From contig JAHIJU010000223.1 of NCBI GenBank assembly GCA_018898235.1, positions 1 through 7,439 on the forward strand: DNA of 7,439 nt, in the 5' to 3' direction. Positions 1 to 5,857 of the stretch are shown here, one piece after another. Position 1 is the first letter of the stretch; the number at the start of each line of letters is the position of its first letter. Source of the stretch: Actinomycetota bacterium (GTDB lineage Bacteria; Actinomycetota; Actinomycetes; Actinomycetales; Cellulomonadaceae). The notes below the pieces were generated by a model that was given only the letters and a program-made list of their open reading frames with translations, had not been told where the DNA came from and did no database searches. Both the position numbers and the translations under genes were made by a program.

Positions 1-313
1 GCCGGTCACCTGGATCTGCGATCCGATGCACGGGAACACGATCACGGCGAACGGCTACAAGACGCGCCGCTTCTCGGACGTGATGGACGAGGTCGCGGGG
101 TTCTTCGAGGTGCACCGTGGGCTCGGCACCGTGCCGGGCGGTCTGCACGTGGAGCTGACCGGTGACGATGTGACCGAGGTGCTCGGCGGCACGGAGGAGA
201 TCGACGAGGCCGGTCTGTCGCGGCGGTACGAGACCTTGGTGGACCCGCGGCTGAACCACCAGCAGGGGCTGGAGATGGCCTTCCAGGTCGCGGAGCTGCT
301 GCGCGCGGTCTGA
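1..313 (+). CDS. aroG: Class II DAHP synthase (3-deoxy-D-arabino-heptulosonate 7-phosphate synthase), C-terminal part
   Basis: This is the last 103 codons of a gene that begins left of the window; the first complete codon is at 2-4 and the TGA stop at 311-313. The enzyme condenses phosphoenolpyruvate with erythrose 4-phosphate, the first step of the shikimate (aromatic amino acid) pathway in the cytosol. The visible motifs are those of the plant/actinobacterial class II family: CDPMHGNT, GYKTRRF, FFEVHR, GGLHVELTGDDVTE and DPRLN. By comparison with the M. tuberculosis enzyme, three of its four metal ligands are visible here: His in DPMHGNT (codon 29-31), Glu in HVELTG (152-154) and Asp in DPRLN (242-244). 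The C-terminus ends at a normal place for the family, so the gene looks intact. It converges with the kinase gene across a shared hairpin. The family call is very secure. The symbol is a convention, since class II enzymes are also named aroF or aroH. Confidence 0.96.
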   Translation, partial: PVTWICDPMHGNTITANGYKTRRFSDVMDEVAGFFEVHRGLGTVPGGLHVELTGDDVTEVLGGTEEIDEAGLSRRYETLVDPRLNHQQGLEMAFQVAELLRAV

Positions 314-322
314 GCCGCACAT

Positions 323-366
323 GCACACGCCCCCCGTCGCTGCTGAGCAGTGGCGGGGGCGTGTGC
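323..366. terminator. Probable bidirectional terminator hairpin between converging genes
   Basis: A perfect 12-bp stem is formed by GCACACGCCCCC (323-334) and GGGGGCGTGTGC (355-366). Inside the loop a second small stem, CTGC/GCAG (340-343 with 347-350), can stack. It starts 10 nt after the DAHP synthase stop (+) and lies 23 nt beyond the kinase stop (-), so it can serve both transcripts. There is no clear T-run on either side, which is common for high-GC actinobacterial terminators. Termination itself is inferred from position and stem strength. Confidence 0.8.
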
Positions 367-388
367 TGTCGGGGACTCCCCGTGATGC

Positions 389-2383
389 TCAGGTGATGGT
401 GATCGTGATCGTGGACCCCTTCGGGGCCTGACCGCTGCTTGGGTTCTGACCGATGACGCGGTTCAAACGCAGGTAGGGCGACGCCTTCTCTACTTTCACC
501 TTGAAGCCGGCGCCCTCAAGCAGCTTGGTCGCGTCGTCGAGTGTGGCTCCGTACGGAACGGTAGGAACGTCGACCGGCTCCGGCCCCTTGCTCACCACCG
601 CGCTCACCGCGTCCCCGCGATGCATCGTCGTGCCCGGCGGCTGGTCCTGGCTGATGATGTCCCCGGCCGCGACCGTGTCGGAGTACGCCTCGGTGGTGGT
701 GAGCGTGAGGGCGTCCTTGGCGAGCAGGGCGGTGGCCGCATCGGCCGTCATCCCGGTGATGGTCGCGATCACGACGGGCGCCGGACCGTCGGAGATCTGC
801 AGCGTGACGGCGGTCCCGCGGGTGGCCTTGGCGGACGCGGGGTCGGCGGCCGTGCCATCGGGCAGGGTCGCGCCGAGCACGGTCCCGGCCTTGGCGGTGT
901 CGTCGAAGCGGTGCCCGCCGATCGACGGTGCCAGTCCGGCGGCAGTGAGCGCGGCCTGGGCGTCCTCGCTCGTCATCCCGACCAGGCTCGCCGGGATCGG
1001 CACCCAGTCGGGGCCCTTGGAGATCACGACCGTCACGGTGGCCTCGCGCGAGAGCTGGGTGCCGACGCCCGGGTCGGTGCTGACGACCAGGCCCTTCGGC
1101 TGGGTCGCGTCGAAGGCCTCGGTGAAGGTTGCCTTGAGGTGGGCCGTCTGGAGCGCGGCGGCGGCGGCGTCCTGCGTCGCACCTGCGATGGCGGGCACCC
1201 GGGTCGGCGACCCCGGCCCCGCGCCGAACCACCACCCGCCGAACCCGAGCGCCGCAAGCACGAGCACGATCACCGTGACCAGGACGGCGGTCCGTCGCCG
1301 CCGGTGCGGCGCCGCCGGATCGAGCGGGACGACCTCGCCCGCGGCGGGCAGACCCAGGCCGATCGGCAGGGCGACGGTGGCTCCCGCATGGGTCTGGAAC
1401 CGGGTGGTCTCCTGGTCGTCCGGGGAATCCTGGTCGTCGGGCGAATCCGGGGAGTCCGGGTCGGTCGCCGAGGGCACGTCGGCCTCGGGCGCGCCGGCGA
1501 CGTCGGCCCTGCGGGCGAGCGTCTCGTCGTCGAGCCCGGCACGGGTGCGGCGCAGCAACGCCAGTGCCGCCCCGGCGTCGGGCACGCGCTCGTCCCGATC
1601 GCGAGCGGCCATGGCCCGCACCAGGTCGTCGATCTCGACGGGGAGCCACGGCACCGCGTCGGACGGCGCCGGGACGTCGTTGTTGACGTGCTGGAACGCC
1701 ACGTGGATCGGCGTGGTGCCGGTGAACGGCTGGGAGCCGGTGATCATCTCGTAGAGCAGCACCCCGCAGGCGTACACATCGGTGCGGGCATCGCTCTCGC
1801 CGCGCGACACGAGCTCGGGCGCCAGGTAGGCGACCGTGCCGAGCACCGTCCCGGTCGTCGTGGAGGTGACCTCGGTGACCGCGCGGGCCAGGCCGAAGTC
1901 GGCGAGCTTGACCCGGCCGTCGAGGGCGATGAGGACGTTCTCGGGCTTGATGTCACGGTGCACGAGCCCGGCGCGGTGCGCGGTGGACAGCGCGTCGAGC
2001 ACCTTCTCGGCGACCGACAGCGCCTCGCCGAGCGGCAGCGCGCCGAGGTCGGTGATGCGACGGCGGAGGTTGACCCCGTCGATGTACTCCATCGTCAGGT
2101 AGCTGGTCTCGCCGTCGACGCCCTGGTCGAAGACGGCGACCAGACCGGGGTGTGCGAGCCGCGCGGCCGTGCGTGCCTCGCGCCGGAACCGGGCGACGAA
2201 GTCGAGGCCACCCGCACCCTCGGCGAGGTGGGGGTGCATCACCTTGAGGGCGACCTCGCGGTCCAGCCGACGGTCGACCGCCAGGTAGACGGTCGCCATC
2301 CCACCTCGGGCGAGCCGTGACACGACCTCGTACCGCCCGTCGACCAGGCGGCCGACGAGCGGGTCTGTCACGGTCGCACTCAC
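389..2383 (-). CDS. pknL: PknL-type transmembrane Ser/Thr protein kinase with four PASTA repeats
   Basis: A 664-residue eukaryotic-like (Hanks-type) kinase. The cytoplasmic kinase domain spans about residues 18-278. It has the glycine loop LARGGMATVY (24-33), catalytic Lys47 (VALK), helix-C Glu69, the catalytic loop HRDIKPEN (142-149), DFG (162-164), a Thr-rich activation loop (T175, T176, T177, T179) and APE (188-190); all key residues are present, so it should be active. An acidic linker (about 300-335) precedes one membrane helix (about 365-387, after an RRRR stop-transfer). Outside lie four PASTA repeats (about 394-458, 459-534, 535-602, 603-664), which in related kinases sense peptidoglycan fragments or lipid II. 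I chose the GTG at 2383 because a -10 box lies 7 nt upstream (leaderless layout) and it leaves the usual short stretch before GRLVDGRYEV; the open frame to 2728 upstream is compositional. The neighbour is the divergent Rv2175c homologue, so the pknL name rests on synteny. M. tuberculosis PknL lacks PASTA repeats, whereas corynebacterial PknL is reported to have them. Confidence 0.93.
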   Translation of the reverse strand: MSATVTDPLVGRLVDGRYEVVSRLARGGMATVYLAVDRRLDREVALKVMHPHLAEGAGGLDFVARFRREARTAARLAHPGLVAVFDQGVDGETSYLTMEYIDGVNLRRRITDLGALPLGEALSVAEKVLDALSTAHRAGLVHRDIKPENVLIALDGRVKLADFGLARAVTEVTSTTTGTVLGTVAYLAPELVSRGESDARTDVYACGVLLYEMITGSQPFTGTTPIHVAFQHVNNDVPAPSDAVPWLPVEIDDLVRAMAARDRDERVPDAGAALALLRRTRAGLDDETLARRADVAGAPEADVPSATDPDSPDSPDDQDSPDDQETTRFQTHAGATVALPIGLGLPAAGEVVPLDPAAPHRRRRTAVLVTVIVLVLAALGFGGWWFGAGPGSPTRVPAIAGATQDAAAAALQTAHLKATFTEAFDATQPKGLVVSTDPGVGTQLSREATVTVVISKGPDWVPIPASLVGMTSEDAQAALTAAGLAPSIGGHRFDDTAKAGTVLGATLPDGTAADPASAKATRGTAVTLQISDGPAPVVIATITGMTADAATALLAKDALTLTTTEAYSDTVAAGDIISQDQPPGTTMHRGDAVSAVVSKGPEPVDVPTVPYGATLDDATKLLEGAGFKVKVEKASPYLRLNRVIGQNPSSGQAPKGSTITITIT
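1410..1445 (-). repeat. 18-bp tandem repeat in the kinase juxtamembrane linker
   Basis: Two adjacent 18-bp units (1410-1427 and 1428-1445) differ at two positions and are followed by two related 9-bp part-units (1446-1463). On the minus strand they encode acidic SPDDQ-type repeats at about residues 311-325 of the kinase, between the catalytic domain and the membrane helix. The unit length is a multiple of three, so copy-number change would keep the frame. Confidence 0.75.
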
Positions 2384-2390
2384 GGGCCGA

Positions 2391-2396
2391 AGTCTA
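2391..2396 (-). promoter_or_regulatory. -10 box for pknL, leaderless layout
   Basis: On the minus strand TAGACT (fits TANNNT) is followed by 7 nt and then the GTG start at 2383. This places the likely +1 on the start codon itself, and no Shine-Dalgarno sequence lies in front of it. Both facts point to a leaderless mRNA, common in actinobacteria. No convincing -35 box is visible. This is inferred from the pattern only. Confidence 0.55.
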
Positions 2397-2493
2397 CGAG
2401 GCAGGTGTCGGGCGGGCCGGGCGGCGCTCCGTGGCGCGGCCGCCGCTCGAAGGACCGGCCGGTGGAGGCGGGCGGCGGGGGCCGCCGACCCCC

Positions 2494-2499
2494 TACCCT
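2494..2499 (+). promoter_or_regulatory. -10 box for the Rv2175c homologue, leaderless layout
   Basis: TACCCT (fits TANNNT) is followed by 6 nt (GGGCCC) and then the GTG at 2506. The transcript would therefore start at or next to the start codon, and there is no ribosome binding site in those 6 nt. This supports the choice of that GTG. The same 13-bp core, CTACCCTGGGCCC, stands in front of the lipoprotein gene on the other strand. No clear -35 box is seen. Confidence 0.6.
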
Positions 2500-2505
2500 G
2501 GGCCC

Positions 2506-2916
2506 GTGAACGAACCGAACGTGCTGGACGACGCCGTTGACGAGTGGCTGACCGTTCCGGGCCTGGCTGAGCGGCTCGACCTGGACGCGGGCAAGGTCCG
2601 CCGCATCCTGCAGGAGCGGCGCCTGATCGGCATGCGCCGTGGGGAGCCCGCCGTGTTCGTCGTGCCGGGGCCGTTCCTGGTCCCCGGCCACCTGGCGAAC
2701 CCGGCACAGCCCGCCGACCCCGGTACATCCGCGCGCTGGGCCGTGCTCGCCTCGTTGCAGGGGACCATCACGGTGCTGACCGACGCCGGTTTCAGCGACG
2801 TCGAGGTGATCGAGTGGTTGTTCACCCCGGACGACGCGTTGGACGCCCGGCCGATCGACGCGCTGCGCTCCGGCCGCAAGACCGAGGTCCGTCGTCGGGC
2901 CGCGCTCGAGCTGTAG
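2506..2916 (+). CDS. Rv2175c-family winged-helix DNA-binding protein, probable PknL substrate
   Basis: A small cytoplasmic protein of 136 residues (M. tuberculosis Rv2175c is about 146). An N-terminal helix-turn-helix or wing region is visible at about residues 15-50 (EWLTVPGLAERL, then KVRRILQERRLIGMRRG and the wing FVVP). The C-terminal half carries the family signature: TVLTDAGFSDVEVIEWLFTP (about 89-108) and RPIDALRSGRKTEVRRRA (about 115-132). In mycobacteria this protein binds DNA and is phosphorylated by PknL, encoded next to it as here, so a kinase-regulator pair is the natural reading; its target genes are unknown from this sequence. The GTG start is supported by the -10 box 6 nt upstream. 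The open frame continues upstream to 2317 but that part is antisense to pknL and lacks family similarity. The N-terminus before the HTH is short, and the first threonine is T16. The gene ends 6 nt from the convergent prenyl synthase. Confidence 0.88.
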   Translation: MNEPNVLDDAVDEWLTVPGLAERLDLDAGKVRRILQERRLIGMRRGEPAVFVVPGPFLVPGHLANPAQPADPGTSARWAVLASLQGTITVLTDAGFSDVEVIEWLFTPDDALDARPIDALRSGRKTEVRRRAALEL

Positions 2917-2922
2917 GGCCGC

Positions 2923-4029
2923 TCAGGAGTGCCGGTTGACGGCCGCACGGGCCAGCGCGACCAGACGTGAGGCGGCCGGCTGCGGCCAGGGCTGGGACTC
3001 CAGCAGCGTGAAGGCCTGAGCGGCGAGCTGGTCGATGAGCTCCTCCACCTGCGCCGGTGCCCCCGTCCGGGCGATCGCGGCCGTCAGCGCGCCGACCTGC
3101 TCATCGCTCGCCTGGCGGTCGCCCAGGTGTGCACCCAGGAGGGTCCAGGTCGCCTCGTCGCCCGCCGCCAGGGCGAGTGCTGCGGCCCGGGCGACGAGCA
3201 CCGTGCGCTTGCCCTCGCGCAGGTCGTCGCCGGCCGGCTTGCCGGTCACCGCAGGGTCGCCGAAGACTCCGAGCAGGTCGTCGCGCAGCTGGAACGCCTC
3301 GCCGAGCGGCAGGCCGATCGCCCGGCAGACGGCGAGGCCGCGTTCGTCGGCGTCGGCCATCGCGGCCCCGAGCACCAGCGGGTGCTCGACCGAGTAGCGC
3401 GCGGACTTGGCGCGGATCACGGCCCGGGCCCGCGCCTCGTCGGCTGCGGGGTCGCGGCCCCAGGGCTGCACCTGGGCCACCAGGTCGAGGTACTGGCCGA
3501 CGGTGACCTCGGTGCGCATCAGGTCGAACACACCGCGCACGGCGGCCCGGCGTGCGGGCGGGTGCTCTGCCAGCGCGTCGGCGAGCTCGCGCTCGCAGGC
3601 GACCAACGTGAGGTCGCCGAGCAGGATGGCGACGGACTCGCCGAACCGCGTCGCATCGCCGGCCAGTCGCTCGGCGCGGTGCCGTGCGGCGAACTGTCGA
3701 TGGGCGGCGGGCATCCCGCGGCGGGTGTCCGAGTCGTCCATGACGTCGTCGTGGAACAGTGCGGAGGCCTGGAACAGCTCGAGTGCGGCACCGACGCGGG
3801 CCACCGCCGCGGCGTCGGGACCGTGCGGGTCGCCGCCGTGCGCCCGCCAGCTCCAGTAGACGAAGCCGGCGCGCAGGCGCTTGCCCCCGGTGAGCATCTG
3901 TTCGACGGCGTCGGCGAGCGGGGCAGCGTCGTCGCCGGCGGGCAGCAGCTCGGTGCGCAGATCGTCGACGTACCGGGCGAGCACGGCGTCGACCGCGGCG
4001 CGGGGGTCCTCGTCGGGCACGGCCCTCAC
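2923..4029 (-). CDS. idsA: Polyprenyl diphosphate synthase (IdsA/GGPP synthase type)
   Basis: A 368-residue all-helical trans-prenyltransferase. It adds isopentenyl diphosphate to allylic diphosphates to give C20-class or longer precursors for menaquinone, carotenoids or other terpenoids in the cytosol. Visible motifs are GGKR (48-51), the first Asp-rich motif DDVMD with the following RR (94-104), GQYLD (178-182), the second Asp-rich motif in the actinobacterial form RDDLLGVFGD (249-258), and KPAGDDLREGKRT (264-276). All substrate-binding residues expected for activity are present. The residues 4 and 5 before the first Asp-rich motif are small (Ala, Ser), which favours GGPP or longer over FPP; exact chain length cannot be read from sequence. 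The start is a GTG whose first bases form GTGA with the stop of the upstream lipoprotein, implying translational coupling. A GTG three codons later is an alternative. M. tuberculosis has idsA2 near Rv2175c and pknL, so this is probably the syntenic gene. Confidence 0.92.
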   Translation of the reverse strand: MRAVPDEDPRAAVDAVLARYVDDLRTELLPAGDDAAPLADAVEQMLTGGKRLRAGFVYWSWRAHGGDPHGPDAAAVARVGAALELFQASALFHDDVMDDSDTRRGMPAAHRQFAARHRAERLAGDATRFGESVAILLGDLTLVACERELADALAEHPPARRAAVRGVFDLMRTEVTVGQYLDLVAQVQPWGRDPAADEARARAVIRAKSARYSVEHPLVLGAAMADADERGLAVCRAIGLPLGEAFQLRDDLLGVFGDPAVTGKPAGDDLREGKRTVLVARAAALALAAGDEATWTLLGAHLGDRQASDEQVGALTAAIARTGAPAQVEELIDQLAAQAFTLLESQPWPQPAASRLVALARAAVNRHS

Positions 4030-4541
4030 CCCGCCGCCGGCGCCATGACGCGGCCGCCGATGGTCAGGGTCCGCGTGGCGCCCTCGTCGCGGATCCCCGC
4101 GACGAGCAGCTCCTTGCCGTCCGCGCGGGAGAAGGTGGTCTGGGCGGCCAGCCCCTCGGTGGTCTGACCGGAGCTCTCGGTGAACCCCGCGGCGAGCAGC
4201 GGGGTGCGGATCGCCTCGAGCAGCGCTGCGGTGTCGAGGGTCGAGCGCAGGTTGAGGCTGATCTCGAGCAGCCCGCCATCGCTCGCCTGCGCCGACGACA
4301 CGAGGATCTGCGCGCCGTCCGGAACCGGGACCAGTGCGGTCGGGAACCCCGGTGCGAGCTCACCGACGCGCGAGTCGGCGTCGTCGGAGGCGAGCAGCGG
4401 TTCGGTCGGTTCGGGGGAGGAGCCGAGCAGCGCCGGGGTGGTGGGCTCCTGGGCCGGGGCGCTGGTGGTGCAGCCGGCGAGCAGGGGGGTCACGACGGCC
4501 AGGGCGATCGCGAGGCTCGCGACGGTCGCTCTCGGTGGCAT
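4026..4541 (-). CDS. Predicted secreted lipoprotein of unknown function
   Basis: A 171-residue protein with a lipoprotein signal peptide: positive N-terminus (PPR), hydrophobic stretch (about 7-22) and lipobox LAGC with the lipidated cysteine at C24. A Thr/Pro/Ser/Glu-rich linker (about 25-60) leads to a compact alpha/beta domain (about 62-168), beginning GFPTALVPVPDGAQI and ending in alternating strands. This resembles small actinobacterial cell-surface lipoproteins with a domain that starts near FP..VP.P.G, but I cannot name the family or a function. The ATG start is supported by a -10 box 6 nt upstream. It is the first gene of a two-gene unit: its TGA overlaps the GTG of the prenyl synthase by 4 bp. 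It diverges from the DUF4192 gene. Lipoprotein status is well supported; no enzymatic motif is seen. Confidence 0.85.
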   Translation of the reverse strand: MPPRATVASLAIALAVVTPLLAGCTTSAPAQEPTTPALLGSSPEPTEPLLASDDADSRVGELAPGFPTALVPVPDGAQILVSSAQASDGGLLEISLNLRSTLDTAALLEAIRTPLLAAGFTESSGQTTEGLAAQTTFSRADGKELLVAGIRDEGATRTLTIGGRVMAPAAG

Positions 4542-4547
4542 GGGCCC

Positions 4548-4553
4548 AGGGTA
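4548..4553 (-). promoter_or_regulatory. -10 box for the lipoprotein-idsA unit, leaderless layout
   Basis: On the minus strand TACCCT is followed by GGGCCC (6 nt) and the ATG at 4541. The 13-bp core CTACCCTGGGCCC is identical to the one before the GTG at 2506. No Shine-Dalgarno sequence fits between the box and the start, so a leaderless transcript is likely. A -35 box is not evident. Confidence 0.6.
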
Positions 4554-4578
4554 GCCAGGCCCCGTGCTCGAACCGTCC

Positions 4579-4656
4579 TCAGCCCGCGCGCCCCGCGACC
4601 ACGTCCAGGTTCTGGTGCACCGCGATCACGGCGCGGGTCGCGGGTCGGTGGGCTGA
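4579..4656. promoter_or_regulatory. Nested dyad symmetry in a divergent intergenic region
   Basis: Three inverted elements share one centre near 4618 in the gap between the lipoprotein and DUF4192 genes. The outer arms are TCAGCCC (4579-4585) and GGGCTGA (4650-4656). The middle arms are CCCGCGACC (4592-4600) and GGTCGCGGG (4636-4644). The inner element is the palindrome GGTGCACC (4614-4621). The right outer arm overlaps the possible ribosome binding site GGTGGG (4647-4652) of the DUF4192 gene. It could be an operator or an RNA fold. GC-rich arms arise easily by chance, so function is uncertain. Confidence 0.4.
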
Positions 4657-4660
4657 ACCC

Positions 4661-5779
4661 ATGACCGCCACGATGCGCCTGCGTGAGCCCCGCGAGATGC
4701 TTGCCCTCATCCCGCACCAGATCGGCTTCCGACCGGTGGAGTCCGCGGTGGTGGTCAGTCTGCGACCTCCGCACGGGCGGGTCGGGCTGGTCCTGCGGGT
4801 CGACCTGAGCGCGCTCGCGGACCCGTCCTGCGGCCCCCAGCTCGCGCGCACGCTGGTCGGCCACCTGGACCGCGACGGTGCCCGCTCCGCGGTCCTCGTC
4901 GTCTACACGGCGCACGACCCGCGAGGAACGCCCGGCCACGAGGTGTGGTCGGCGGTCGAGCACCTGCGTGAGGCCGCCCACCCGCTCGGGGAGGTCCCTG
5001 CCTGGGCGGTCACCGACACCGGCTACCTGTCGCTGGACTGCGCCGGTGAGTGCTGCCCGCCGGGCGGGCGGCCGCTCGTCGAGCTCGACTCGACGCAGGT
5101 CGGCGCACGGATGGTGCTGGCAGGTTCGGCGGTCGCGGAGCGGCGCGAGGACGTGGCTCTGATCGGGCCCGCCGGCGGGGAGGCACGGCGGGCGGTGTCC
5201 CGCGTGCGCACCCGGTGGTCCACCGCCGGCGCCGCAGCGGCGGCCAGCGGCCCGGACGAGCTCGAGCGGTGGCGGCTCGCCAGTGTCCGCGCCTGGCGCG
5301 ATCTGGTCGCGGCCGCGACGGTGGACCCGGCCGCGCGCGGCTCGGCCCTGGGTCGCCTCGAGGCAGGTCTGCGGGACCGTCGGGTGCGGGACGCCGTCCT
5401 GATCGCGCTACTGCCCGGGACGGGGGATCTGCCGGAGGCGCTCGTGCGGGGCAGCGATCCGGACCCGGCGGTGGTGGCGCGGATGGACGAGGCGCTCGGT
5501 GCGCTCTTCGACCCGGTCCGGGGTGTGCGTCCACCTGAACGCGCCGCCGCCGTCCACACCCGGGTGCTCGAACAGGTCGTCTCCCATGGTCGCGCGGGTG
5601 AGCAGGCACCCGCCTGCACGCTGCTGGCGGTGCTCGCGTGGTGGGCCGGCGGCGGGGTGCGGGCCGACCTCCTGCTCGAACGGGCGATGCGTGAGGACCC
5701 GGGCTACCGGCTCGCCCAGCTCTACGCCCAGGCGGTCGCGACCGGTATGCCACCGGGTTGGGTCGCGGTCGACGGCTGA
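4661..5779 (+). CDS. DUF4192 domain protein
   Basis: A 372-residue actinobacterial protein of the DUF4192 family, whose function is not established. Family hallmarks are visible: the N-terminal LREPREMLALIPHQIGFRP (about 7-25) followed by ESAVVVSLR, the Cys-rich CAGECCPPGGRPL (about 127-139), and the C-terminal LLAVLAWWAGGGVRADLLLERA (about 321-342) with DPGYRLAQL (346-354). No signal peptide or membrane helix is seen, so it is probably cytoplasmic. The cluster of C127, C131 and C132 is typical of the family and might bind a metal or form a disulfide, but that is speculation. I chose the ATG at 4661, which has a weak GGTGGG 8 nt upstream and puts the family motif right after the start; an in-frame ATG at 4673 is an alternative. 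No TANNNT box lies on this strand in the upstream gap, so the promoter is unclear. The universal stress gene follows 78 nt downstream in the same direction. Confidence 0.87.
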   Translation: MTATMRLREPREMLALIPHQIGFRPVESAVVVSLRPPHGRVGLVLRVDLSALADPSCGPQLARTLVGHLDRDGARSAVLVVYTAHDPRGTPGHEVWSAVEHLREAAHPLGEVPAWAVTDTGYLSLDCAGECCPPGGRPLVELDSTQVGARMVLAGSAVAERREDVALIGPAGGEARRAVSRVRTRWSTAGAAAAASGPDELERWRLASVRAWRDLVAAATVDPAARGSALGRLEAGLRDRRVRDAVLIALLPGTGDLPEALVRGSDPDPAVVARMDEALGALFDPVRGVRPPERAAAVHTRVLEQVVSHGRAGEQAPACTLLAVLAWWAGGGVRADLLLERAMREDPGYRLAQLYAQAVATGMPPGWVAVDG

Positions 5780-5819
5780 CCGAGGTCGCACTGCCCGGGC
5801 GCAGTCGGTGGACGCCCGC

Positions 5820-5825
5820 TACGGT
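5820..5825 (+). promoter_or_regulatory. Possible -10 box for the universal stress protein gene
   Basis: TACGGT (fits TANNNT) lies 32 nt before the ATG, giving a short leader of roughly 25 nt that includes a good ribosome binding site. It overlaps a potential 6-bp stem (GTGGAC 5808-5813 with GTCCAC 5824-5829). Another small stem, ACTGC/GCAGT (5790-5805), follows the DUF4192 stop. There is no good -35 match, so this is a weak call. Confidence 0.3.
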
Positions 5826-5857
5826 CCACGCAGGCGCAACGGAGCGGGGAGGCGACG

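Noticed and set aside
501..2320. Long open frames of 417 and 566 codons on the + strand opposite the kinase gene
   Set aside because: They are antisense to a kinase with every catalytic motif intact. Long antisense frames are expected at this GC content, and the translations are low in complexity with no recognisable domain.
2384..2728. N-terminal extension of the kinase frame up to 2728
   Set aside because: The extra 115 residues are Arg/Ala/Pro-rich, overlap the divergent Rv2175c homologue and resemble no kinase N-terminus. The GTG at 2383 has a promoter at the right distance.
3127..4167. 346-codon open frame on the + strand opposite the prenyl synthase
   Set aside because: It is antisense to a complete enzyme with both Asp-rich motifs, and has no family features of its own.
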